Counted from the first letter of the stretch, positions 53,333 through 61,423 are shown. The stretch: 64,000 nucleotides of DNA from Listeria_A hofi (GCF_963575615.1 NZ_CAUYTL010000003.1:62001-126000), one strand, 5' to 3'. The notes: generated by a model from the sequence alone, not told the origin. Numbers and translations are program-made.

Positions 53333-53665
53333 ATGGAGATATACGCCAAAACTCAAAAAATGACCAAAATATTAAGCGATGAAAGGCTTTTGAGGAAAGA
53401 ATATGGCAAAGATATAGGAGACAGTCTCAGGTTAAGGGTTTCAGAGTTTAAAGCAGCTGAGACATTGGAAGATATTAGCCATTTGAAACCTCAGCGGTTA
53501 CATCAACTTAAAGGAAATAAATATAAAGACTGTTATGCAGTAGACTTAACGAAAAACTTCCGTTGCATTTTTGAAGCGTACGACAGTGATGAAGAACGAA
53601 CTTTAGTCAAAAGTGAAGCGGTAGCAATAAAAATAATGGAAGTAGGGGATTATCATGGCAATTAG
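53333..53665 (+). CDS. higB: HigB-like RelE/ParE-superfamily toxin
   Basis: A 110-residue protein with HigB-type features: an alpha-helical middle and a C-terminal KYKDCYAVDLTKNFRCIFEA strand region. These toxins are ribosome-dependent mRNA interferases. The antitoxin gene overlaps its end by 11 bases, toxin first as in higBA loci. Confidence 0.87.
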   Translation: MEIYAKTQKMTKILSDERLLRKEYGKDIGDSLRLRVSEFKAAETLEDISHLKPQRLHQLKGNKYKDCYAVDLTKNFRCIFEAYDSDEERTLVKSEAVAIKIMEVGDYHGN

Positions 53666-54758
53666 TGGTTATAAAGTAGAACCCAATTATGCTACAGCCC
53701 CAGGAGAGACCTTAAGAGAGGTAATTAATGATCACCAAATGACTCAAAAAGAGTTAGCAAGCAGGTTAGATCTTACTCCAAAGCATGTTTCTAATATTAT
53801 AAATGGAGAAGCGCAGCTTACTCCTGAGACAGCTAGAAAACTTGAATTTGTATTTGATGTTGATGCTTCTTTTTGGAATTCATTAGAAAAGAATTATCAA
53901 GAATATAAGCAAAATAAAGTGGTTGAAGCAAACTTGCAAAAACAGGAAGAGATTCTAAATTCTTTTCCTGTAAAAGAATTAGAGCAGAAGAAATTTATAG
54001 AAAAAGGTTCAAATGCCTCCGAAAGAGTTAACTATCTATTGAAGTTTTTTGGCTTCGTATCTTTTGATGCTTTGGAAGCCTACATTGTTAATGATAATAA
54101 TTTTGCCGGTGCGTATAGATTAGCAGTTAATAATGGACAAGAAGTAGACAATCATGCTTTAATTTCTTGGATAAGAAAGGGCGATATTGAAGCTGCTAAA
54201 ATTAATACAGGCGCATTTTCAAAAGAGATTGCAGAGTCAAGTATTAAAGATTTAAGAAATTTAACGAAAGTGGTAGACCCGCAAATTTTTATTCCTCAAT
54301 TGCAAAGTTTATGTGCAAATTTTGGAGTAGCAGTTGTGTTTGTCCCAGAGATAAAAGGGAGCAAGGTTTGTGGAATGACAAGGTGGCTGTCAACTCCTCA
54401 AAAAGCTGTAATACAATTAAGTTTGAGGTATAAGACTAATGACGTGCTATGGTTTACTTTCTTTCATGAGTTAGGACACATATTAAAACATAAAAAGGAA
54501 CCGTTTGTAACAACTAAGAACTATGTTTCCAGCGAAATAGAGGAAGAGGCAAATGATTTTGCTGCAAATATTTTAATACCACCTAATGAATATAGTTCTT
54601 TTATTCGAGAAGGAGATTTCAGCTATAATAGTGTGCAAAATTTTGCTAAGAAAATAGATATCCATCCGGGAATTGTAGTAGGTAGATTACAAAAAGAATG
54701 CTATATAAAATATTATCAACTAACAAATTTGAAAGCTAGATACGAATGGAAAACATAA
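53655..54758 (+). CDS. higA: HigA antitoxin fused to ImmA/IrrE protease domain
   Basis: A 367-residue protein. The N-terminal HigA-type XRE domain (about 18-80: MTQKELASRLDLTPKHVSNI, VFDVDASFWNSLEKNYQ) is followed by a linker and a C-terminal ImmA/IrrE domain with the zinc motif HELGHILKH (about 270). Classical HigA is about 100 residues; the long HTH-protease form also occurs in plasmid and phage loci. The protease part could regulate the antitoxin or sense stress. Confidence 0.88.
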   Translation: MAISGYKVEPNYATAPGETLREVINDHQMTQKELASRLDLTPKHVSNIINGEAQLTPETARKLEFVFDVDASFWNSLEKNYQEYKQNKVVEANLQKQEEILNSFPVKELEQKKFIEKGSNASERVNYLLKFFGFVSFDALEAYIVNDNNFAGAYRLAVNNGQEVDNHALISWIRKGDIEAAKINTGAFSKEIAESSIKDLRNLTKVVDPQIFIPQLQSLCANFGVAVVFVPEIKGSKVCGMTRWLSTPQKAVIQLSLRYKTNDVLWFTFFHELGHILKHKKEPFVTTKNYVSSEIEEEANDFAANILIPPNEYSSFIREGDFSYNSVQNFAKKIDIHPGIVVGRLQKECYIKYYQLTNLKARYEWKT

Positions 54759-54838
54759 ACATAATTTTTGGTGATTTTTATATACAATGTGTATAAGTAC
54801 TGTTTTTCATATTGTAGTATCGCTTTTAATTAACTTGT

Positions 54839-54866
54839 GCCTTCGATTAATTTCGAGGGCTTTTTT
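54839..54866 (+). terminator. terminator of the toxin-antitoxin operon
   Basis: GCCTTCGA (54839-54846) and TCGAGGGC (54853-54860) form an 8-bp stem with a T run to 54866. It lies between the convergent antitoxin and AP2 genes. Confidence 0.85.
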
Positions 54867-55353
54867 ATTTATCCAGAATGGGCTTGAAATATTCTGCTTC
54901 CGCATCAAGTCGCGCTTGAATTGCATCCTCTTTCTTCGTGAATCTACCTAAAAAATGCACTTTTCCTTTAAATGTGATGCTGGCCTGCCATTTCTTCCTA
55001 TCTTCATTCCAGCGTACACCCTTTACACCACTTTTGTTTTTAGCCGATAGTCTCCGTGTAAGGGCTGATTTCATAGTACCGTCAATGCTATCAACTTCTA
55101 GTTTTCGTTCATAAGCTTTCTGTTGCGCTTCTTTTGTACGTAAATTGCTTACGTGCTTCTTACCGCTTTCTTTTTGAAGGCACCCGCAGGATTGAACCTG
55201 ACCTCGTTTCAGCCCGTTTGCTAGAGCTTCATGTTCATTACCGCATTCACATACACACTTCCATCGCGCATTTCCTTTTTCGGAACGTACAAATGATGTC
55301 ACGGTTAGTCTTCCGAATTTTTGTCCTGTCAAATCTTTTACACGGCTGTCCAT
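54865..55353 (-). CDS. AP2-domain phage protein
   Basis: A 162-residue protein. The N-terminal half is a cysteine domain (WKCVCECGNEHEALANGLKR, SCGCLQ) seen in phage HNH/AP2 proteins; the C-terminal half is an AP2 DNA-binding domain (KSGVKGVRWNEDRKKWQASI, FLGRFTKKEDAIQAR). No HNH nuclease motif is present, so it may be a DNA-binding remnant or regulator. The start follows CGGAGG. It is the third gene of the minus-strand right-end operon. Confidence 0.85.
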   Translation of the reverse strand: MDSRVKDLTGQKFGRLTVTSFVRSEKGNARWKCVCECGNEHEALANGLKRGQVQSCGCLQKESGKKHVSNLRTKEAQQKAYERKLEVDSIDGTMKSALTRRLSAKNKSGVKGVRWNEDRKKWQASITFKGKVHFLGRFTKKEDAIQARLDAEAEYFKPILDK

Positions 55354-55371
55354 TGTTGTATCCTCCGAATC

Positions 55372-55788
55372 TCAATATTTGCTTATAATAATAAAATCAG
55401 TAGATGGGCTTAGTTCAGCAACATACTCAGTTTGCTCGTTGATAGCATCCATTAGAGCTGGAGTTCCATCGTGTTGCATACTGATTTTAGTTTTTCCCGT
55501 TTCTTCTAGCTCTTCTAAGACCTCAATTCCAAAACCGCATTGTTCTAAAACCTCTTTTAATTTTTCCGTTTTTGCTTCCTCTTCGTAATCTAAAAGTTTT
55601 CGTAATATCGTTTCTGGCGTTTCATTAAATGCTCTTGCAAACTGCTCTAATGCAGATACTCTCATATGCGCGATAGGCGAGTTTGTAATAATAGACCGTG
55701 ATAAAGATGACTGAGACATGCCGTGGTACTTTTGTAGCTGGTACAAAGTCGAATCATATTCAACTAAAAGCTGGCTTATAGGGTGCAT
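55372..55788 (-). CDS. AcrIIA1-like helix-turn-helix protein
   Basis: A 138-residue protein. The N-terminal 65 residues (TLYQLQKYHGMSQSSLSRSI, LEQFARAFNETPETILRKLL) match the layout of the AcrIIA1 N-terminal HTH of Listeria prophages, which represses anti-CRISPR operons. The C-terminal half (about 70-138) is a different alpha/beta domain (KISMQHDGTPALMDAINEQT) without a recognised family. The start follows GGAGGAGG and overlaps the upstream frame's end. It lies in the usual prophage anti-CRISPR position. Whether it inhibits Cas9 or only regulates cannot be read from the sequence. Confidence 0.75.
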   Translation of the reverse strand: MHPISQLLVEYDSTLYQLQKYHGMSQSSLSRSIITNSPIAHMRVSALEQFARAFNETPETILRKLLDYEEEAKTEKLKEVLEQCGFGIEVLEELEETGKTKISMQHDGTPALMDAINEQTEYVAELSPSTDFIIISKY

Positions 55789-55789
55789 A

Positions 55790-56185
55790 TTAATCCTCCT
55801 CCACGTACTCTAGTTCAACAGTGTAATAGCCCATTTCTTGCGCATCCTCATCAGTAGACACATATGTAATTACAAATTTTGTTCCTGACGCAATCAATGC
55901 TTCTTTTTCTTTTTCGCAATTCTCAGCAGACAAAACTTCTACTTCTTCCTAATTATCATAATCAACAAGGTGACACGGAGATTCGTTTTCGATTGAGAAG
56001 CAGTATGTATAGTCATTAGTGCTTTCAACTGTAAATTCACCGCCGTTTGTCCAGCTTTCTGCGTTTTCAACGGTAATTACTTGACCTTCTTCGAAATCTA
56101 GTTCGTAGCTTGTTTCAATAAGGCGGGATAGCCCTTGAATCATTGCATTCGTATCTTTAGCAATCATATCTTTTGTTAATGTCAT
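55790..56185 (-). pseudogene. acidic protein gene interrupted by an in-frame TAG
   Basis: From ATG 56185 (GGAG 8 bases upstream) the frame runs 78 residues (MTLTKDMIAKDTNAMIQGLS...) to TAG at 55949-55951, then continues in the same frame for 52 more residues (EEVEVLSAENCEKEKEALIA...) to TAA at 55790-55792. The following gene's ribosome binding site lies in the tail. The joined 131-codon frame is strongly acidic, with no recognised family. Its place first in an operon with an AcrIIA1-like gene makes an anti-CRISPR or other host-takeover role possible. The stop is either a real mutation or a sequencing error. Confidence 0.75.
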
Positions 56186-56218
56186 CTCAATCACTCCGTT
56201 TCTCTAACTTATACATTT

Positions 56219-56269
56219 ATTATATCACATATGTGATAGGTTGTCTAATATTTATATCGCAAATGTGAT
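56219..56269 (-). promoter_or_regulatory. promoter with two palindromic operators of the right-end operon
   Basis: On the minus strand: TAGACA (56247-56242), a 17-bp spacer, TATAAT (56224-56219). The spacer is filled by the perfect palindrome ATCACATATGTGAT (56224-56237). A copy with two changes, ATCGCAAATGTGAT, lies at 56256-56269, 32 bp further upstream. This fits autorepression by a dimeric HTH protein, most simply the AcrIIA1-like product. Confidence 0.85.
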
Positions 56270-56313
56270 ACATTTTTTATGTAAGAATAGATATTTAAAA
56301 ATAATTTATAAAA

Positions 56314-56390
56314 TGCTATAATAGGGTTGTTCTCATCCCGAGCATGAGACAAAAAAAGACACCCAAGTGCTAGCCTAGGTGTTTTTTATT
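56314..56390 (+). ncRNA. possible small RNA with two hairpins
   Basis: An extended -10 (TGC then TATAAT at 56317-56322) faces right. About 8 bases on, TCTCAT/ATGAGA (56331-56349) forms a hairpin, and ACACC/GGTGT (56359-56382) with T runs on both sides forms a two-way terminator. The predicted transcript is about 60 bases. The shape recalls antitoxin RNAs of type I systems or a phage regulator RNA; a 22-residue minus-strand frame across the terminator is too weak to call. Confidence 0.4.
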
Positions 56391-56413
56391 TACCACTACA
56401 TCTGTGGTATAAT
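56386..56413 (+). promoter_or_regulatory. phage-borne promoter facing walK
   Basis: TTATTT (56386-56391), 16-bp spacer, TATAAT (56408-56413) preceded by TGG, making an extended -10. It lies 98 bases upstream of the walK start, with no terminator in between. It is the best candidate for transcription of walK-walH-walI in the lysogen. The -10 overlaps a short palindrome (ACCAC/GTGGT). Confidence 0.6.
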
Positions 56414-56429
56414 AATAGAATATTGATGA

Positions 56430-56451
56430 TTTGTGGCACTAATTTGTGGCA
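56430..56451. repeat. integrase arm-type repeats, right arm
   Basis: Two direct copies of TTTGTGGCA (56430-56438 and 56443-56451) match the three on the left arm of the prophage. Confidence 0.7.
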
Positions 56452-56487
56452 CATCTACTATAAACGTTGGGGTATAGCCATGTATTT

Positions 56488-56511
56488 AACCCTGAACAGG
56501 AGTAAAGATTA
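56488..56511 (+). other. attR core
   Basis: An exact copy of 12859-12882. It supplies AGGAG, the walK ribosome binding site, at 8 bases from the ATG, and its last base is the A of that ATG. Upstream the sequence is phage, downstream host walK. Confidence 0.95.
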
Positions 56512-58337
56512 TGCGGAGAATGAAGTTTTTTCAATCGGTCCAGTTTAGATTTGTCATGATTTATTTGTTGCTCATTTTAGTAGCAATGCAAGTAATAGGG
56601 GCTTATTTTGTGCGGGAGTTACAGGATCAGTTGGAGAAGAACTTTAAAACAGCGATTACAAATAGTGTGAATTTGTTGGAGTACAATGTTCGTGAAGCAA
56701 TGTTGAAATATACGAACGATGACCAGACGAAGCTTGAGAGCGACATCCAAGGTATGTTGCTCGATTTCGTTCGTGGTAGCAATGATTTTGAAGATGTGCT
56801 AGTCGTAGATAACAAATTGAAAATTATTGGGACATCAGATGCTGACAATCAAGGCATTGTTGGGCAAGTCTCGACGAATAAGATGATCAAAAATACAATA
56901 AATAGCGGGAATGGCGAAAATAAAATCTTCATGGGGAAAAATCCAAAACGGCAAATTTGGGTGGATGTTACCCCAATTACTTCAAAAGGAGAGGTTATTG
57001 GCGCCATCTATTTGGCTACAGATATTGAGTCGGTTTATGAGCAGGTTGATAGTATTACGAGTATTTTTATAACAGGAACGTTGCTGGCAATGGTTATTAC
57101 AGCGATTCTTGGTATTTTACTATCACGGACGATTACAAAACCGATTACGGATATGAAACGTCAAGCTTTTGCGATGGCTCGAGGGAATTATACGCGAAAA
57201 GTAAAAGTATACGGCATGGATGAAATTGGCCAGCTGGCGGAATCTTTTAATGCACTCACGAAACGGGTGCAAGAGGCGCAAGCAATGACAGAAGGGGAAC
57301 GGCGAAAATTATCATCGGTTCTTTCTTATATGACAGATGGCGTGATTGCAACGGATCGTCGCGGGAAAGTCATCCTGATTAATACGCCTGCGGAGAAGAT
57401 GTTAAAAATGGCGCATGAGAGTGCTAATGGGAAACCAATTACTGATGTGCTTGGTGTGTCGGAGGACTATTCTTTTGATGATTTGATGGAATTAGATGAG
57501 TTGACGATGGATCGGAGTACGTTTGATGTCCCGTATATTTTACGTGCTAATTTATCGGTTATTCAGCGGGAGACTGGTTTTGTTAATGGGATTATTGCTG
57601 TTTTACATGACATTACAGATCAGGAAAAAGTGGATCAGGAACGCCGCGATTTTGTATCGAATGTGTCGCATGAGCTCCGGACACCGCTTACGAGTATGCA
57701 TAGTTATTTAGAAGCGCTTAGTGATGGTGCTTGGCGTGATGAGGAAATTGCACCTAGATTCTTAGAAGTGACGCAAAGTGAGACAGAGCGGATGATTCGC
57801 CTAGTAAACGACTTGTTGAAATTGTCACGGATGGATAGTGGACGCACGAATTTAGATAAGAATTTTGTGAATTTTAATGATTTCTTTAATCATATTATTG
57901 ATCGTTTTGAGATGATGAAGAAGGATAGTATAACGTTTAAACGTCATTTTACGCGTGATCCTGTTATTATTGAAATCGATGAGGATAAAATTATGCAAGT
58001 GATGGATAATATTATTTCGAATGCGAATAAATATTCACCAGACGGCGGTCGTATAACGTTCTTCTTGCGTAAACGAGAGGATGAAATTCAAGTTAGTATT
58101 AGTGATGAAGGTATTGGAATTCCAGAGGAGGACTTGACGAAAGTGTTTGATCGTTTCTTCCGTGTGGATAAGGCAAGGTCAAGGGAAATGGGAGGAACTG
58201 GCTTGGGACTTGCGATTGCGCGTGATGTTATTACAGCACACGGCGGTGAAATTTGGGCAGAGCGTAATCGGGGGAAAGGCACAACTATTTCGTTCACGCT
58301 ACCGTACAATGATTTACCGGAGGATGATTGGGAATGA
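56511..58337 (+). CDS. walK: sensor histidine kinase WalK (YycG)
   Basis: A 608-residue essential kinase that phosphorylates WalR. It has a transmembrane helix at about 13-33, an extracellular sensor domain, a second helix at about 182-205, HAMP, a PAS domain (about 260-370), HisKA with His387 (VSHELRTPLTSMH) and a HATPase domain (NIISNANKYSPDGG, GTGLGLAI). The start at 56511 uses the AGGAG in the attR core; MKFFQ at 56520 is the alternative. The kinase is complete but separated from walR by the prophage. It overlaps walH by 4 bases. Confidence 0.97.
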   Translation: MRRMKFFQSVQFRFVMIYLLLILVAMQVIGAYFVRELQDQLEKNFKTAITNSVNLLEYNVREAMLKYTNDDQTKLESDIQGMLLDFVRGSNDFEDVLVVDNKLKIIGTSDADNQGIVGQVSTNKMIKNTINSGNGENKIFMGKNPKRQIWVDVTPITSKGEVIGAIYLATDIESVYEQVDSITSIFITGTLLAMVITAILGILLSRTITKPITDMKRQAFAMARGNYTRKVKVYGMDEIGQLAESFNALTKRVQEAQAMTEGERRKLSSVLSYMTDGVIATDRRGKVILINTPAEKMLKMAHESANGKPITDVLGVSEDYSFDDLMELDELTMDRSTFDVPYILRANLSVIQRETGFVNGIIAVLHDITDQEKVDQERRDFVSNVSHELRTPLTSMHSYLEALSDGAWRDEEIAPRFLEVTQSETERMIRLVNDLLKLSRMDSGRTNLDKNFVNFNDFFNHIIDRFEMMKKDSITFKRHFTRDPVIIEIDEDKIMQVMDNIISNANKYSPDGGRITFFLRKREDEIQVSISDEGIGIPEEDLTKVFDRFFRVDKARSREMGGTGLGLAIARDVITAHGGEIWAERNRGKGTTISFTLPYNDLPEDDWE

Positions 58338-59629
58338 AAAGTACAAAAATAAGAGGAATTCTCCTTACCGTTCTTGTAGTTATCAGTATTTTCCTAAGTT
58401 ACAGCCTCTGGAAAGTGCAACCGGATTATGAAATTATTGACAATGAAACTGTAAAAAAAGAGCAAATTGCAAAATTGCGACAACCGGAGCAAGTTTTTAG
58501 ACCAATGATGGTTTATTCGCATCAAAATGATAACCATTATATGACGCAGAACATGACGATGATTAATGCTCTTGTGAAGGCGGGGACAACATTTGATTTT
58601 TCGGAATTAGTGCGTACGGATAAAATGACGGAGAGTTATCAAGGGATGATGCATCAAAATAACTCGATGGAACTTGTTTTTCCGAATGCTGTGCCGCTTT
58701 CGATTTATAGCCAGGTTTTTCGCTTAAAAGGTGATAACTTTGATTTGAATTCATTCAATCGGATTACATTTAATTTAACTAAGTCAGAGAATGGATTGTT
58801 CTCGGTTTATTTTGGGAATGATTCGAATGAGCAGATTTATCAGGGGTCGATTCAGCAGGATCAAGTGGATACGCTGAAACAGATCTTAACAGACCAGAAA
58901 TCTGTGATGGCACCGGTGAACGAGGTGTATAAGAATAAGCAACATTTATTTCTTAGTGATGCGCCTGTAAAGTTGAAACAACAGCAGTATGTAATTGAAA
59001 CGATTGATATTGGATTGTTTAAAAATGCCTTGTTTGGTGATGGTAGCAAGGTGAAGGGACAGGATAACTCGTTTACGAATGGTTCTAGTTCAATGACTGT
59101 GAATCCAGATGATAAAGTGCTTTTGTATGTTGATCCGGCGCAAGAACGTCGTGATACATCTCAGCTAAGCAGTGCGATGAAGTCGGAGCAGATTCAGTCG
59201 AGCTTTAATTTTGTGAATGATCATTGGGGCTGGACTGGGAATTATTATTATTCAGGATACGCAGCGGATAGCTCTACCACAGCATTTTCGCTATTTGTGC
59301 AAGGATTGCCAGTGTTTAATGATGATGGGATGTCGCAGATTTTAGTGACAGAAGGGACAGAAGGCGTGTACAAGTATCAACGCCCGTTCTTTAAGTTAGG
59401 TGCGCAAATTTCTACCGAATCTAAAGAAGTGACATTGCCTAGCTCTGTGAGTGTTTATGAGGATTTAATTAAGAGGATAGATCCCGATGATATTCAGATG
59501 ATTATTCCAGGTTACGTGATGGGATATGAGCAAAATAATAATAGTTATAGTCGTGTCGTGGAGCTGAAGCCTGCTTGGTTTTATAAGTATAATGGCACTT
59601 GGACTCCTGTAGTGGGAGGCGAATCGTAA
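58334..59629 (+). CDS. walH: WalH (YycH), regulator of WalK
   Basis: A 431-residue protein with one N-terminal membrane helix (about 5-24) and a long extracellular part. WalH and WalI bind WalK in the membrane and tune its activity in Bacillus and Staphylococcus. The start at 58334 forms an ATGA overlap with walK, indicating translational coupling. Confidence 0.93.
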   Translation: MKSTKIRGILLTVLVVISIFLSYSLWKVQPDYEIIDNETVKKEQIAKLRQPEQVFRPMMVYSHQNDNHYMTQNMTMINALVKAGTTFDFSELVRTDKMTESYQGMMHQNNSMELVFPNAVPLSIYSQVFRLKGDNFDLNSFNRITFNLTKSENGLFSVYFGNDSNEQIYQGSIQQDQVDTLKQILTDQKSVMAPVNEVYKNKQHLFLSDAPVKLKQQQYVIETIDIGLFKNALFGDGSKVKGQDNSFTNGSSSMTVNPDDKVLLYVDPAQERRDTSQLSSAMKSEQIQSSFNFVNDHWGWTGNYYYSGYAADSSTTAFSLFVQGLPVFNDDGMSQILVTEGTEGVYKYQRPFFKLGAQISTESKEVTLPSSVSVYEDLIKRIDPDDIQMIIPGYVMGYEQNNNSYSRVVELKPAWFYKYNGTWTPVVGGES

Positions 59630-60474
59630 TGGATTGGAAGAAAACAGAAACGATTTTTATCATTGCTTTTTTGATTTTGGATATTTTTCTATTGGTGCTA
59701 TTTATTGATTCGAGGATATCATCTTCACCGACACCGCTAGTGAGCCAGACATTGGAGGAGAAGTTGAAGTCGGAGAACATTACGTATGGAAAAATTCCAG
59801 CTAATCCGGAAGTGGGTTCTTATTTAACAACGGAGCCGATTGCTTTTACACAGACAGATATTAATGATTTGAAAGGGCAAAGCATTATGGTTCAAAACGA
59901 TAATCAGCGTATTTATTCGATATTGAAAAAGCCGGTAAAGATTGACCCGGATAAGTATGGCGCCGATTTGATGCCGTTTTTAAAGAGTGATGTTTTTGAA
60001 GGGGATCGGTACACGTATTGGAACTTTGATAGTGAAAGACGCGAGATGACATTTAATCAGAAAATTGATGGGCGACCTGTGTTATTTAATACGAACGGTC
60101 AAATCGTGTTCACCTTGAATCAGGCTAATGAGGTTATTTCGTATCGGCAAACAATGCTTGGTGATACGCAGATGTTTGATGAAAAGGACGATGTGATTTC
60201 GGGGACAGATGCGTTGGAAGTATTGCATCAACACGGTGATTTGAAGCAGAATAGTAAGATTGTTAATACGACGTTGGGGTATTATAACTTGGTTAGTTTA
60301 CCTAGCTCGGATGTCTATTTGCCAGTTTGGGCTTTTGAAGTGATGCATGAGAAGCAGACGACATTCTTCCTTGTGAACGGGTTGGAAGGGTCTGTAATCA
60401 ATACGAGCGATGTGGATACGAATAAAGTGCCAAATATGAAAGAAGATGCTGCTCAAAAGGCTAAAGCTGAGTAG
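59629..60474 (+). CDS. walI: WalI (YycI), regulator of WalK
   Basis: A 281-residue protein with an N-terminal membrane helix (TIFIIAFLILDIFLLVLFI) and an extracellular domain of the YycI fold. The ATG at 59629 overlaps the walH stop (TAATG). It is followed by a terminator. Confidence 0.93.
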   Translation: MDWKKTETIFIIAFLILDIFLLVLFIDSRISSSPTPLVSQTLEEKLKSENITYGKIPANPEVGSYLTTEPIAFTQTDINDLKGQSIMVQNDNQRIYSILKKPVKIDPDKYGADLMPFLKSDVFEGDRYTYWNFDSERREMTFNQKIDGRPVLFNTNGQIVFTLNQANEVISYRQTMLGDTQMFDEKDDVISGTDALEVLHQHGDLKQNSKIVNTTLGYYNLVSLPSSDVYLPVWAFEVMHEKQTTFFLVNGLEGSVINTSDVDTNKVPNMKEDAAQKAKAE

Positions 60475-60489
60475 CAAAAATAGAGATTT

Positions 60490-60525
60490 GGAGAACTTCG
60501 GTTGTACTGAGGTTTCTCCTTTTTT
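60490..60525 (+). terminator. terminator between walI and walJ
   Basis: GGAGAA (60490-60495) pairs with TTCTCC (60514-60519), followed by TTTTTT. The inner arm pairs only partly, so read-through into walJ is possible. Confidence 0.65.
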
Positions 60526-60589
60526 CGTGCATTTGTATTTTTTTCGTTGTACAATGAGAGTATGGAATTTTTAAGGAGGCGCAGGAGCG

Positions 60590-61423
60590 ATGTTTGCAAA
60601 GGAAGTCAAGACAGTGAATCAGGCGACGGATCAGCTCCGTTTTAGTATATTGGCAAGTGGTAGCTCGGGTAATGCGACGCTAATTGAGACAGCGGACCAG
60701 ACGATTTTGGTGGATTGTGGCTTGAGTGGCAAGAAAATCGAGCATTTATTTAGCGAGGTTGGGCGAAGTATGTCTGATGTGGATGCGATTTTAGTGACGC
60801 ATGAGCATGTGGATCATATTAAAGGACTTGGCGTGTTGGCGCGGCGTTATGAGGTGCCTGTGTATGCGAATGCGAAGACTTGGGCTGCGATGGAGACATC
60901 GATTGGAGAAATTAATGTAGCGCAGAAATTTCAGTTTGATATGGAAACAGTGAAATCATTCGGTAGTTTGCAAGTGGAGTCATTTGGCGTTTCGCATGAT
61001 GCTGCTGAGCCGATGTTTTACATTTTTCATAGTGGGAAAAAGAAGTTCGTAATGATTACTGATACTGGTTATGTGAGTGACCGGATGAAAGGGCATATTG
61101 CAAATGCTGATGCGTATCTTTTTGAAAGTAATCATGATGTGGAGATGCTTCGAATGGGGCGTTATCCTTGGAATGTGAAGCGACGTATTTTGGGCGATGA
61201 AGGGCATGTTTCGAATGAGGATGCTGGTATCGCGATGAGTGAAGTGATTGGTGACGCGACGAAGCGGATTTATCTAGGACATTTGAGTAAAGATAATAAT
61301 ATGAAGGATTTAGCGAGAATGGCAGTTGCGCAAACTTTGGCAGGCGAGGGAATCATTGTTGGCGAGCAGGTTGACCTTTTTGACACGGATCCTGAGATTC
61401 CAACATCGATTTTTACGATTTAA
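60590..61423 (+). CDS. walJ: WalJ (YycJ), metallo-beta-lactamase-fold exonuclease
   Basis: A 277-residue protein with the metal-binding motif THEHVDH (about residue 65) and further ligands in SFGVSHDA and TDTGYVSD. YycJ/WalJ is a double-strand DNA 5'-exonuclease linked to mismatch repair and is the usual last or next-to-last gene of the Wal operon. The start follows AAGGAGG. Confidence 0.93.
   Translation: MFAKEVKTVNQATDQLRFSILASGSSGNATLIETADQTILVDCGLSGKKIEHLFSEVGRSMSDVDAILVTHEHVDHIKGLGVLARRYEVPVYANAKTWAAMETSIGEINVAQKFQFDMETVKSFGSLQVESFGVSHDAAEPMFYIFHSGKKKFVMITDTGYVSDRMKGHIANADAYLFESNHDVEMLRMGRYPWNVKRRILGDEGHVSNEDAGIAMSEVIGDATKRIYLGHLSKDNNMKDLARMAVAQTLAGEGIIVGEQVDLFDTDPEIPTSIFTI

Larger units (their letters stand above)
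12859..56511. mobile_element. complete prophage, HK97-type siphovirus, inserted between walR and walK
   Basis: A 43,629-bp unit bounded by perfect 24-bp direct repeats (12859-12882 and 56488-56511). It holds integrase, repressor, early, replication, packaging, head, tail and lysis modules in the standard siphovirus order, and I see no clear break in a structural or replication gene. It may therefore be inducible. The holin and endolysin resemble those of Listeria phage A118. The packaging and head genes point to an HK97-like cos-type phage. Confidence 0.95.

Noticed and set aside
56480..56548. 22-codon frame (MYLTLNRSKDY...) overlapping the walK start
   Set aside because: It lies mostly in the att core and walK in another frame with only a weak GGGG signal; possibly a leader, but there is no support.
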